57,208 bases of DNA from Deltaproteobacteria bacterium (GCA_002719955.1 PBFW01000039.1:1-57208), one strand, 5' to 3'. Positions 27,057 to 35,362 are shown, counted from the first letter of the stretch. Numbers and translations are program-made. Notes: generated by a model not told the origin, from the sequence alone.

Positions 27057-27608
27057 ATGAGTGAACGAAAATTGATCGGTCTCGATCCGACGAGCGGTCC
27101 GCTCGAGCGAAAGGATGACCGCGCGCTGCCCGAACGACCGGCAAACCTGAACGGTTCCGTCCTCGGCCTGGTGGCGAATGGACTCGGAGAATCCAAGTCC
27201 TTCATCGACGCGGTCTACGACGAACTCTTGCGCGAGGACGATACGGTCGCAGCCGTACGCGTGCTCAAGCAGAGCGTCTCGGTCGCACCGGAGCCCGGAG
27301 ATTGGGCGCACCTCACCTCGGAGACGACGCTGGCGATTGCCGGCTTCGGTGGTTGAGGGAGCTGCTCTGCACGCAGTTTGCGTGACGCGATCGAGCTCGA
27401 GTGGGCGGGAATTCCGACTGCCGCAATCATTCACAAGGCCGTGCAAGGCTCGGCCGAAGCCATGGCCAAATTATCCGGAGTTCCCGACTTCGAGTTCGTG
27501 ATCGTCGACTATCCCTATATCCCGACGGCGCTCTGGAGCAAGGATGAAATTCGGGATCTCGCGCGCGAGGTCGCACCACAGGTGCGGGCGCGATTGACGG
27601 CCAGCTGA
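27057..27608 (+). CDS. UGSC-family selenoprotein with in-frame TGA (Sec100), copy 1
   Basis: Read through the in-frame TGA at 27354-27356, the gene encodes 183 residues with selenocysteine at position 100 in the motif GFGG-U-GSC-SARSL. The reading frame continues uninterrupted for 83 more residues with protein-like sequence (ELEWAGIPTAAIIH). The downstream half matches the second copy: UGSCxxxSLxDxxxLExxGIPTxxI. The UGSC family is a known selenoprotein family first noticed in metagenomes, with cysteine homologues; its reaction is not established. The U-x-x-C arrangement suggests a thiol-type redox centre. A hairpin with an AGUUU loop follows the TGA. Start is the ATG behind GAAGGAGA. The partner gene is 61 bp upstream and a NifU-like gene is 15 bp downstream. 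A conventional reading ends at 27356. Confidence 0.9.
27370..27384 (+). promoter_or_regulatory. Bacterial SECIS-like hairpin for Sec100
   Basis: The bases CACGC-AGTTT-GCGTG form a 5-bp GC-rich stem with a five-base loop, starting 14 bases after the TGA. The loop occupies +19 to +23, close to where the apical loop of the E. coli fdhF element lies, and contains the G-U expected for SelB recognition. The same loop type and position recur in the second selenoprotein gene. Confidence 0.75.
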
Positions 27609-27623
27609 CGAGGAGAGCAAACC

Positions 27624-27869
27624 ATGACGGCAACCGCCGACGGAGTCGTCGACCAGGTCGTTTCGCAATTCAACGAAATCGTGAAGCCGGATGGCGGAAG
27701 CGTGAGCTTCGTCTCGGCCAACGACGGGATACTCCGCGTACGCTATGCGCCGGGCAAGAACGAAGAGTGCGAGACCTGCGTGATGACACCCGAGGCGCTG
27801 GCGGGCATGATCAAAGATATGGTCATGACCCTCGACCCGTCGATCACGGACGTCGAAGTCCAGAGCTGA
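27624..27869 (+). CDS. NifU-like C-terminal domain protein
   Basis: This 81-residue protein is a stand-alone NifU C-terminal-type (Nfu) domain, which in other proteins binds a [4Fe-4S] or [2Fe-2S] cluster and hands it to target enzymes. It has the characteristic C49-E-T-C52, within a compact alpha-beta sequence with PDGGSVSFV ahead and a C-terminal helix-strand ending SITDVEV. The first Cys sits in EECETC rather than the usual GxCxxC context. The gene follows the selenoprotein by 15 bp, with GAGGAG as its ribosome site, so it is part of the operon. It may supply iron-sulfur or sulfur/selenium chemistry to the module; that is inference. Confidence 0.75.
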   Translation: MTATADGVVDQVVSQFNEIVKPDGGSVSFVSANDGILRVRYAPGKNEECETCVMTPEALAGMIKDMVMTLDPSITDVEVQS

Positions 27870-27877
27870 ATCGGTAG

Positions 27878-28171
27878 GGCCCACGAGGCCGGCGCGACAT
27901 CTTCGACGGCTATTTCGCGGTGGACAAGGGGCTCTTCACGACCGGGATGGACGAGTACGATCTGGAGACGCGTCTCGTCGTGACCTCGGGCAATCACGTC
28001 GTCGTCGAGATGACGCATTACTCCATCGGCCTGAACGGAAACAAATACGAGACCGACCATTGTCTCGCCTTCGACGTCGAAGATGGGCTGATCCAGGCGG
28101 TCCGCGCGTATACCGACTCGCTCTACCTCGAGAAATCGATGATCGACCCCGCCGGGGGGACGCAGTCGTAG
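27878..28171 (+). pseudogene. C-terminal fragment of an NTF2/SnoaL-like protein
   Basis: The open frame from the TAG at 27875 reads GPRGRRDIFDGYFAVDKG, then VTSGNHVVVEMTHYSIGLNG, LAFDVEDGLIQAVRAYTD. This is the usual second half of a SnoaL/steroid-isomerase-type fold. The first 40-50 residues are missing and there is no room for them, since the NifU-like gene ends only 8 bases before this frame opens. The only early start is a GTG at 27920, inside the fold. A deletion that fused the operon to the tail of an old gene is the simplest reading; a very short working protein is less likely. Confidence 0.6.
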
Positions 28172-28226
28172 AGCACCCGGAAGCCGAACATCCGAGTTCC
28201 CGACCCGGCCTCGAGCAGAATCCGGC

Positions 28227-29519
28227 TCAATCCCAAGCGACCCGCAACTCGAGCGGTCCGCGCAAGCGCGTCGTCCAGCGCTGGACGAAATCCCCCCCTT
28301 CGGGGCGGATCGTCGGAAGCCGGGTGAAGAGCGCGGCCAGGGCGGTCTGGATCTCAGTGCGCGCCAACGAATTGCCCAGACAGAAATAGGCGCCTGAGCT
28401 GAAGGAGAGATGCGTGGGATCACGGTCGAGGTCGAGCCGGTCGGGATCGGGGAAGATCTCGGGATCGCGATTGGCAGCGCCGTACCCGAGCACGACCATG
28501 CTGCCCGCCGAAATCTTCACGCCATCCAGAATAATCTCCTCCCGAACCAGCCGCATCGACATCTGAACCGACGTGTCGTAGCGAAGCAGCTCCTCGGTCG
28601 CCCGAGGCAGAAGCCCGGGTGATCTTCGCAACCGCTCGAACTCATCCGGATGACGAAAGAGCCCGACCATCGCATTCCCGAGCAGATCGGCGGTCGTGTC
28701 GTGCCCCGCCTGGATGAGCAAGACAAGCGTCGAGATCACCTCCGCTCGGCTGAGCGCGCCGGCTTCGTCTTCGGCCATGATCAGCATGCTCGTCAGATCG
28801 TCGCCCGGTGCCCGACGTTTCTCCTCGAGGAAGCGTTCGAAGAATCCGTAATAACCGACCGCGGCCGCATTTCCCCGCGCGATGATCTCGGGTGTCGCCG
28901 ACATCGGATCTCCGGCGCGGGAAAAATCCCAGGCCCAAGTCTCGATGGTCGACTCCGCTTCCCGGGGCAGACCTAGCAGGCGCATGATGGCGCGAAGCGG
29001 ATAGGGATAAGCGAAATCCCCGACGAAATCCATGACGCCATCGGCCTCGACCGCATCGATCAGCTCATTGGCAACGGTTTCGGCCAGATCGCGAAGAGGT
29101 GCGACGGCCAGCGGCGTGAAGGCCTTGTAGACAAGGCGACGGACCCGGTCGTGAGTGGACTTTTCGAGAAAGAGCATCGCATTGCTCATCACTCGATAGA
29201 AGGCCCCCTCGCCCGTCCCGTCGTGATCGAAGACCTTCGCCGTTCGCGGGTCGTTGACCGCGCTCGACGAGCGCGCCACGCGGTCCACATCGCGAAAGCG
29301 CGTCAGGACGAAGCAGCCCGGCGGCAATCCCGCGACTTGCGTCGAATGGACCGGCGCGAGGGTTCGGAGCCGGTGATAGAAGGGATAGAGCTCTCCGCGG
29401 CGTTCGGCGTCGAGAAGGCAGGCGAGGACCTCCTCCGGATCGTCGAGCGTCTCGGCCAGCCCCGCGTCCTGCGCGGACGGAAATAGATCCTGTCGGATTC
29501 CCTTTTCCCGATTCTTCAT
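28227..29519 (-). CDS. Cytochrome P450
   Basis: This 430-residue soluble haem monooxygenase has all P450 landmarks. The I-helix oxygen-binding motif is AGHDTT and the K-helix ExxR lies in TEELLRYD. The haem-thiolate loop is FSSGAYFCLGNSLAR, where the residue two before the cysteine is Tyr instead of the usual His or Arg. It is of bacterial CYP107/CYP125-like length and would need a ferredoxin and reductase, which are not adjacent. The start ATG (MKNREKGIRQD) is the first that leaves out a non-conserved extension overlapping the divergent SDR gene's upstream region. Substrate unknown; lipids or steroids would fit the surroundings. Confidence 0.94.
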   Translation of the reverse strand: MKNREKGIRQDLFPSAQDAGLAETLDDPEEVLACLLDAERRGELYPFYHRLRTLAPVHSTQVAGLPPGCFVLTRFRDVDRVARSSSAVNDPRTAKVFDHDGTGEGAFYRVMSNAMLFLEKSTHDRVRRLVYKAFTPLAVAPLRDLAETVANELIDAVEADGVMDFVGDFAYPYPLRAIMRLLGLPREAESTIETWAWDFSRAGDPMSATPEIIARGNAAAVGYYGFFERFLEEKRRAPGDDLTSMLIMAEDEAGALSRAEVISTLVLLIQAGHDTTADLLGNAMVGLFRHPDEFERLRRSPGLLPRATEELLRYDTSVQMSMRLVREEIILDGVKISAGSMVVLGYGAANRDPEIFPDPDRLDLDRDPTHLSFSSGAYFCLGNSLARTEIQTALAALFTRLPTIRPEGGDFVQRWTTRLRGPLELRVAWD

Positions 29520-29737
29520 CGCACCCTCGATCGGCAACGATAGCCACCCGCGCGCGGACGGCCCCGTGAGCCACCCATTTGGGGGTCGAAGCACGGATCC
29601 GGCAGCGATTGCCGACCTCCTCCCCAAGTGCCAGACTGAAGCCCGGCCCGCGCGAAAGCCCAGGCATCGGCTTCGTTCGCGAGTTCCCAACGGTCCAACC
29701 AGCCTTCGTCCCCTTCCCCCCCGAGGAGCCCTCCCCA

Positions 29738-30529
29738 ATGAGTCAAGCCCAACCAACGATCGATCTCGCCGGCAAGGTCGCGTTCGTCACCGGTGCCGGA
29801 TCCGGAATCGGACGCTCCACCGCCCTTCGCTTCTCCCAGGCCGGCGCGGCCGTCATGTGTGCGGACATCAACGCCGACGGTGCGAAGGTCACCGCAGAAT
29901 CGATCAACGGAACGGGCGGAAAGGCGGCCTCACTTCAACTCGATGTCACCGATGAGACCGCCGTCGAAAAGAGCTTCCAGCAGACCCTCGACGCCCTCGG
30001 AGGATTCGACATCCTCTTCAACAACGCGGGCGTGGGCGGTCTCGACTATGAGCAGACCCTCAACGTGAATCAGAATGGCGTCTATTACGGTCTGCGTCAC
30101 GGCGCTGAACTCCTCGCGCAACGCGGTGGAGGCGCGATCGTCAACACCGCCTCGATCGCTGGACTGCAGGGACTCGTCTCACCGCTCGACATGCTCGAAG
30201 GTACGGAGGCCGGAATGATCCGGGACGGGGGGATCGCCTATATCGCCTCGAAGCATGCCGTTGTCGGGATGACGCGCCAATACGCGATCGCCTACGGACA
30301 GCGCGGCGTACGTGTGAACGCGGTCGCCCCCGGCTATATCGACACGCCGATGACGGAAATCATCAGGCAGGACGTTCAGATCCAGCACGAGTACGAGCAG
30401 CTCCACCCGATGGGGCGACTCGGCAGGCCGGAGGAAATCGCGACCGCTGTCGTCTTCCTATCGAGCGACGCGGCCTCCTTCATCACGGGCCATACGCTTC
30501 CGGTGGATGGCGGGTACTCCTGCCGCTGA
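29738..30529 (+). CDS. Short-chain dehydrogenase/reductase (SDR)
   Basis: This 263-residue classical SDR has TGAGSGIG at the cofactor loop, CADINADG (the acidic residue after beta-2 suggests NAD rather than NADP), NNAGVGG, the catalytic serine in NTASIAG and YIASK. The C-terminal DGGYSCR follows the family pattern. The ATG (MSQAQPT) is preferred, with CCGAGGAG upstream. It is divergent from the P450 and converges with the MAPEG gene, so it probably stands alone. The reaction is an NAD-linked alcohol oxidation of unknown substrate. Confidence 0.92.
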   Translation: MSQAQPTIDLAGKVAFVTGAGSGIGRSTALRFSQAGAAVMCADINADGAKVTAESINGTGGKAASLQLDVTDETAVEKSFQQTLDALGGFDILFNNAGVGGLDYEQTLNVNQNGVYYGLRHGAELLAQRGGGAIVNTASIAGLQGLVSPLDMLEGTEAGMIRDGGIAYIASKHAVVGMTRQYAIAYGQRGVRVNAVAPGYIDTPMTEIIRQDVQIQHEYEQLHPMGRLGRPEEIATAVVFLSSDAASFITGHTLPVDGGYSCR

Positions 30530-30606
30530 ATCGAGCGCCGAGGGCGAACGACCGCAACCGAGCCCGCGCGCCTGGCACGAGAAGCGAGGGGGTTCGCGAC
30601 CGGGGC

Positions 30607-31029
30607 TCAGAAGACCGCCATGACTTCGCGTACGATCATGATCCCCAGCGCGATCCATGACAGTAGGAAGACGCCAAAACGGATCGCTACGATATCGACG
30701 GTCGCTTGCACGCAGGAATGGATGATTCTCAGGACCGTGAAAGCCCACGCGCACTGAACATGGAGCGAATCCACGTCACCCAGGATCGCGATCATCGCAA
30801 CGAGCGCATAGAAAAGTGTCGGCTGTTCGAAGAGATGGTTATAGTTGTTCGCGACCCTTTGGGCTTCGGCGGGCAAGAGATCGCGAAGTCGCGACGTATC
30901 CTGTGCCTGCTGAGGCTCGATACCCGCCTTTGAAAGCGCGGGGAGGCGCGTGGCGAGCAGCCAGGCCAGCATCCCCCCGGTCCAGCCGACGAGAACGATC
31001 GCCGGCCGAAGGATTCCGATCGCCTCCAT
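30607..31029 (-). CDS. MAPEG family membrane protein
   Basis: This 140-residue protein has four predicted membrane helices and the MAPEG-family core: an arginine-rich loop after helix 1 and the NNYNHLFEQPTLFYALV stretch with its conserved EQP, followed by VLRIIHSCVQATVD near the end of helix 3. Family members in eukaryotes make leukotrienes or detoxify lipid peroxides using glutathione; bacterial members are mostly uncharacterised. It is divergent from the NTF2-like gene at 31125. A glutathione transferase gene lies 13 kb away, so a glutathione link remains possible but unsupported. Confidence 0.87.
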   Translation of the reverse strand: MEAIGILRPAIVLVGWTGGMLAWLLATRLPALSKAGIEPQQAQDTSRLRDLLPAEAQRVANNYNHLFEQPTLFYALVAMIAILGDVDSLHVQCAWAFTVLRIIHSCVQATVDIVAIRFGVFLLSWIALGIMIVREVMAVF

Positions 31030-31124
31030 GTTTTCTCCTTTTTGTCGCCGAATGCCCGCAGGATGACGCCCTTCGCCGCCCGATTCCGATGAAGGGTCTT
31101 CGGATCCTCGCGAGGAGACCCGAG

Positions 31125-31538
31125 ATGACCCCCGATGATCTGGTCGAGATCGAGCTGATCAAGCAGCTCAAAGCGAAATATTTCCGGCTGATGGACCAGA
31201 AGCGCTGGGATGCATTCAGCGAACTCTTCACCGAGAACTGCGAACAGAGCTGGCAGGCCGCACCCGATCAGCCCATCGGTGGCGGAAACGGGCGCGAGGG
31301 CGTCGTGTCCTTCATCCGGGAGTCCCTGGCTGGAATGCGATCGACCCACCATGGCCATATGCCCGAGATCGAATTGACCAGCCCAACGACCGCTGTCGGT
31401 ATCTGGGCCCTCTACGACCATTGCACGGCCGAAGGCGAAATGATCTTCGACGGTGCCGGCTATTACCGGGACGACTACGAGAAGGTGGACGGTCGTTGGC
31501 TGATCCGGTCGACCCGTCTCGAGGCTGAGGGCTTCTGA
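31125..31538 (+). CDS. NTF2-fold (SnoaL-like) protein
   Basis: This 137-residue protein has the SnoaL_4-type start with AKYFRLMDQKRWDAFSELF, then GGNGREGVVSFIRESLAG, THHGHMPEIELTSPTTAVGIWALYDH, and the terminal GAGYYRDDYEKVDGRWLIRSTRL. This matches cone-shaped NTF2 domains that act as dehydratases, isomerases or binding proteins, often with one Asp/His pair (here D near position 25 and H around 70). The ATG at 31125 has GAGGAG upstream; an ATG 36 bases earlier is a possible alternative. No substrate can be inferred, but similar proteins accompany steroid and polyketide degradation. Confidence 0.82.
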   Translation: MTPDDLVEIELIKQLKAKYFRLMDQKRWDAFSELFTENCEQSWQAAPDQPIGGGNGREGVVSFIRESLAGMRSTHHGHMPEIELTSPTTAVGIWALYDHCTAEGEMIFDGAGYYRDDYEKVDGRWLIRSTRLEAEGF

Positions 31539-31633
31539 GCGTTCGACCGGGACGCCAGAATCTGAATTCTCGAAGAACTGATTTGACACCGACGGCGCCA
31601 CCCAAAGTGTTAGGATCGAGATGGAGGCAGCCG

Positions 31634-32551
31634 ATGTCCCGAGCCCACGATCTTCTCCCCATCCCCGATCGAAACGAGCCCGAAGCGCCGATGCCCGGCA
31701 TGGAGCTCACCGAGCGTCACCGCACCGAGCTCGACATGCACGAACGGCTCGTTCCGGGTCCTCAGGGAGGACCCGACGTGCGCGTACTCGTGTACCGACC
31801 GAAGGCGGAGAAGGGACTCCTCCCGATCCTCTTTCACCTTCACGGCGGAGCGTTCTGCTATCTGCACCCCGACACTTTTGCTGGAATGGAGGCCAATTGG
31901 TCCCTCGGCCACAAATGTGTCGTCGTCAGTGTCGACTATCGACTCGCACCAGAAGATCCCTTTCCCGCTGCACCCGAAGATTGTTATGCCGCCCTCGAAT
32001 GGGTCGCAGCGAGCGCGAAGGAACTCGAGATCGACCTTGACAGGCTGGTCGTCACCGGTGGTAGCGCCGGCGGAGCCCTGGCCGCAGCCCTCGCCTTGAT
32101 GTCCCGCGACCGCAAGGGACCGAAGATCGCCCACCAATCCCTCATGATCCCCGTGACCGACGACCGGCTCGAAACACCCTCGCTCCGCCAGGCGATCGAC
32201 TCACCCGGTTTCGATGCCGCGGGAGCGGAGGGAATGTGGCTCCATTATCTGGGCGAAGACTACGATCGCAAGAAGACCTCTCCCTATGCCGCGCCGGCCC
32301 GGGCCGAGAGTTTCGCGGACCTTCCGCCCGCCTTCATCCAGACCAACGGGCTCGACCCGCTGCGAGACGAGGGCATCGAATACGCGCTCAAGCTTCTCGC
32401 CGCGGGTGTCTCGGTCGAGCTCTACAACTGTCCCAACGCCTATCATGGTGCGCCTCCGCTGGACGACCGAACAGCGACGCTCGCCTTCCGGGCCTACAAC
32501 GGTGCCCTGGGTGCCGCCCTGAACCCGGAGGCGCCCACCTCGGGTTTCTAG
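31634..32551 (+). CDS. Alpha/beta hydrolase, HSL-like esterase
   Basis: This 305-residue cytoplasmic esterase has the oxyanion HGGAF, VDYRLAPEDPFPA, and the nucleophile elbow GGSAGGAL, all typical of the hormone-sensitive-lipase family. The acid and histidine are in DPLRDEGIEY and NAYHGAP. The ATG at 31634 has GGAGG six bases upstream and is preferred to an in-frame TTG 51 bases earlier. It is a second enzyme of the same family as the one at 21742, with little local similarity beyond the motifs. Substrate unknown. Confidence 0.92.
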   Translation: MSRAHDLLPIPDRNEPEAPMPGMELTERHRTELDMHERLVPGPQGGPDVRVLVYRPKAEKGLLPILFHLHGGAFCYLHPDTFAGMEANWSLGHKCVVVSVDYRLAPEDPFPAAPEDCYAALEWVAASAKELEIDLDRLVVTGGSAGGALAAALALMSRDRKGPKIAHQSLMIPVTDDRLETPSLRQAIDSPGFDAAGAEGMWLHYLGEDYDRKKTSPYAAPARAESFADLPPAFIQTNGLDPLRDEGIEYALKLLAAGVSVELYNCPNAYHGAPPLDDRTATLAFRAYNGALGAALNPEAPTSGF

Positions 32552-32670
32552 GACTCCGCCTCCTCCACACTCGCTCGAACTCGAGAAGGATCGGCCCACA
32601 CCGGTCTCTTCGGCGGCGTCCTTCTGGTACGAGGCGAGGTCGAGCATTGGAACCCGGTGGCCTCCGGCCT

Positions 32671-33027
32671 CTAGAACCAGGCGCGCAGTCCCGCGATTCG
32701 GCCCGACGCGCCCACTTCGATCACGTAGATCACATCCATCGCCGGCGGGCTTCCGGGCTTCTCGAGACCCGCTCGAATATGGAACGCGATCTCCTCTCCC
32801 CCGACCCGCGCAGGTCCGACCCGCTCGATCCTCATCGGCCCAAGACTCGCATGGATCGCCCCATAGAAGTCCCTGATCGCATCGATCCCATGGTGGATCG
32901 GGCTTCCGACAGGATCCTCCACCGTCGCCTCCTCCTCGAAGAGCGCGACCACCGCCTCGAGATCATTGCGCCCATGCCGCTCCAGATAAGAGGACACGAG
33001 TGCCTCGGCATCTCCTTCTCGGCTCAA
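32671..33027 (-). CDS. NTF2-fold protein, steroid delta-isomerase-like
   Basis: This 118-residue protein begins with VSSYLERHGRNDLEAVVALFEEEATVEDPVG, the typical start of ketosteroid isomerase-like NTF2 folds, and continues with GIDAIRDFYGAIHASLGP, ARVGGEEIAFHIRA and DVIYVIEVGASGRI. The catalytic aspartates of true ketosteroid isomerases are not certain here, so the name describes fold rather than proven activity. The start is a TTG, behind a GGAG box. It converges with the esterase and is divergent from the aldehyde:ferredoxin oxidoreductase gene, separated by 213 bp. Confidence 0.83.
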   Translation of the reverse strand: MSREGDAEALVSSYLERHGRNDLEAVVALFEEEATVEDPVGSPIHHGIDAIRDFYGAIHASLGPMRIERVGPARVGGEEIAFHIRAGLEKPGSPPAMDVIYVIEVGASGRIAGLRAWF

Positions 33028-33240
33028 CTGCTCCGCCCTTCGATCCCGTCGGCCGTCCCGCGGTCGCGATGGATCTCCACGATGATCTCACTGCCTCGAA
33101 CGACAGACTAGCGATTCTCCACATGCGGTGAGCGGAAGCAGCCCGATTTTCCGATTCCCCTACCTGCATGCCGAGAGAAGCGTCTAGAATAAAGCCGCCT
33201 TCCCGACCCCTTCGAACCCGGTCTCGACGAGGAACCCGCC

Positions 33241-35064
33241 ATGGACGCAAGAACCTTCGGTGACGATATCGCGCACATCAACCTCTCGACCGGAAGCATC
33301 GAGACGAGGTCCGCCCCGCGAGAGTGGGTGAAGAAATACGTCGGCGGTCGCGGACTCGGTGTTCGCTATGTGCTCGAGAACGGAGCCGACGTGGACCCGC
33401 TCTCTCCGGATAATATCCTCTGTTTCATGAATGGTCCGCTCACTGGAAGCGAGACCAGCATGAGTGGTCGTTGGGCCGCCGTCACCAAGTCACCCCTCAC
33501 GGGAACCGTCACCGACAGCCACCAGGGTGGCTGGAGCGCCGCGCGCATTCGCTGGGCGGGCTTTGACGGTCTCGTATTCGAGGGCAAGGCGGACCACCCG
33601 GTCTATGTCTTCATCGAGGACGGCAAGATCGAGATTCGCGACGCGAGCGAACTCTGGGGCAAGGGAATCCACGAGACGATCGCCTTCTTCCGGAAACGCT
33701 ATGGAGCGAAGAACCTGAGCGTGAACGCCATCGGCCAGGCCGGCGAGAACCTCGCCCGATTCGCCGCCTGGGTCAACGAAGACGATCGCGCCTTTGGGCG
33801 TGGCGGAACCGGTGCGGTCGGCGGCAGCAAGAACCTCAAGGCGATCGTCGTTCGCGCGGGCGACGAGAAGAGTGTCGTGCCGGACAAGGCCGCCTGGCAG
33901 ACCGCTCGAAAGCGCGCCCTCGACGCGATCCGCGATGAGAAGAATATCACTAGCCCCAAGAAGGGGGGACTGTCGATCTATGGAACGAATGTGCTCATGA
34001 ACGTGACCAACAGCATCGGCGCGCTCGGGGTCCGGAACAGCCAGCTCACCTCCTTCGGTAAGCGCGCCGAATCGATTTCCGGCGAGCACGTCGAACAGAA
34101 TATCCTCTCGGGCAACCCGACCTGCCACGCCTGTCCCGTCGCATGCAAAAAGGAGGTCGAAATCAAGGACGGCGCCTGGAAGGGCCTGAAGATGGAGAGC
34201 ATCGAATACGAACCCGCCTGGGCGCTCGGCGCGAATTGTGACGTGGATGATATCCGTTCGGTCGCAAAACTGATCGATCAGTGCAACGATCATGGACTCG
34301 ATCCGATCGAACTCGGCAACGTCTTCTCGGTCTTCATGGAATGCACCGAAGTCGGCGCGACCGGAACGACGGACGGCGAATCACTCGCATGGGGTGACGA
34401 CGCAAGGATGGTCGCCCTGACCGAAAAGATCGCGCTACGCGAGGGGATCGGCGACAAACTGGCCGATGGCGCGGCGATTGCCGCGCAGTATTTCCGCCGA
34501 CCCGAAATCGCCATGGCCTGCAAGGGGCAAGCCGTGCCGGCCTATGACCCGCGCGGACTCAAGGGCATGGGGCTCGGCTACGCGACGAGCAACCGCGGTG
34601 CCTGCCATCTTCGCGCCTACGTCGCCGCGGCCGAACTCGGCGTGATCGGAATCGAAGCGGACCCGCTCGAATGGCGAGGCAAGGGTGAACTCGTGATGAT
34701 CTTCCAGGATCTGGCGGCCTTTTCCGACAGCCTCGACCTCTGCAAATTCACCGCCTTCGCACAGGGTGCCGAGGAATATGCCGCACAATGGAGCGCTGCG
34801 ACGGGCCTCGACTGCACTGCGGACGACGTGATGAAGGCGGGCGAACGCGTCTACAACCTCGAACGCCACTACAATAATCTGGCCGGCTTTCGCGAAGGCA
34901 GCGATACGCTGCCAAAACGATTCACCGAGGAGCCCTCGACCCTATCGGGCTCGGCAGGCCACGTCTCGGAGCTCGACCAGATGCTCGCTGAATACTACGC
35001 AGCACGGGGTTGGCAGGCGGGCGTCGTTCCGGAGGCGAAGCTGGCTGAACTCCAGATTCCTTGA
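33241..35064 (+). CDS. Aldehyde:ferredoxin oxidoreductase family (tungsten/molybdopterin) enzyme
   Basis: This 607-residue protein belongs to the AOR family, which uses a tungsto-bispterin cofactor and a [4Fe-4S] cluster to oxidise aldehydes to acids (or reduce acids) with ferredoxin. The cluster ligands are C295-x-x-C298-x-x-x-C302 and a distant C501 (LDLCKF). Pterin-binding stretches are seen: YVGGRGLGVRY near residue 35-45, TGSETSMSGRWA, GQAGENLARFA and GRGGTGAVGGSKNLKAI. The length is typical. A MoaD-like gene lies next to it in the opposite direction, as in many AOR loci. The enzyme is oxygen-sensitive in other organisms, so it hints at anaerobic or low-oxygen phases. Confidence 0.93.
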   Translation: MDARTFGDDIAHINLSTGSIETRSAPREWVKKYVGGRGLGVRYVLENGADVDPLSPDNILCFMNGPLTGSETSMSGRWAAVTKSPLTGTVTDSHQGGWSAARIRWAGFDGLVFEGKADHPVYVFIEDGKIEIRDASELWGKGIHETIAFFRKRYGAKNLSVNAIGQAGENLARFAAWVNEDDRAFGRGGTGAVGGSKNLKAIVVRAGDEKSVVPDKAAWQTARKRALDAIRDEKNITSPKKGGLSIYGTNVLMNVTNSIGALGVRNSQLTSFGKRAESISGEHVEQNILSGNPTCHACPVACKKEVEIKDGAWKGLKMESIEYEPAWALGANCDVDDIRSVAKLIDQCNDHGLDPIELGNVFSVFMECTEVGATGTTDGESLAWGDDARMVALTEKIALREGIGDKLADGAAIAAQYFRRPEIAMACKGQAVPAYDPRGLKGMGLGYATSNRGACHLRAYVAAAELGVIGIEADPLEWRGKGELVMIFQDLAAFSDSLDLCKFTAFAQGAEEYAAQWSAATGLDCTADDVMKAGERVYNLERHYNNLAGFREGSDTLPKRFTEEPSTLSGSAGHVSELDQMLAEYYAARGWQAGVVPEAKLAELQIP

Positions 35065-35083
35065 TTCGGCAAACCCGCGCAAG

Positions 35084-35362
35084 TCATCCGCCCGCGACGG
35101 CGGGAAAGAACTCGATCGACTGGCTGCCGTCGACGACGGTCGCCATCTCTCCGGACAGGAATCTGGAACTCCGCCCGTCGACAAAAAGATGGATGCCGCG
35201 GTCGAGTTCGCCGGATTCGTCGAGCATTTCCGCTCCAAGGTCCGGGTGGGCTAGAACGACGGCCTCCAGGACCTCCGCGAGTGAAGTCGGTTCGGGAAGC
35301 GGAAGCTCGATATGCTTTTCGCCCACGATCTTGCGTAGAGTGGCGTAGAAACTGATCCGCAT
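35084..35362 (-). CDS. MoaD/ThiS-like sulfur carrier protein
   Basis: This 92-residue ubiquitin-fold protein starts MRISFYATLRK and ends AVAGG. The terminal diglycine is required for sulfur transfer by MoaD, which donates sulfur to make molybdopterin. The interior matches the family: ELPLPEPTSLAEVLEAVVLAHPDL and a penultimate strand SQSIEFFPAVAGG. It is placed tail-to-tail with the AOR gene (19 bp apart), as commonly seen for AOR-linked MoaD homologues dedicated to tungstopterin. The start chosen excludes a longer frame that overlaps nothing recognisable. No MoaE gene was seen nearby, so the housekeeping moaE probably lies elsewhere. Confidence 0.85.
   Translation of the reverse strand: MRISFYATLRKIVGEKHIELPLPEPTSLAEVLEAVVLAHPDLGAEMLDESGELDRGIHLFVDGRSSRFLSGEMATVVDGSQSIEFFPAVAGG

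Noticed and set aside
27378..27608. The 76-codon open frame after the first TGA as a separate small gene
   Set aside because: It is in frame with the upstream half, has no ribosome binding site, and its start lies beyond the conserved GSC motif. Read-through explains it better.
31583..31616. TTGACA ... TAGGAT as a sigma-70 promoter for the esterase at 31634
   Set aside because: The spacer is 22 bases, too long for a standard promoter, and no better -10 sits at 16-18 bases.
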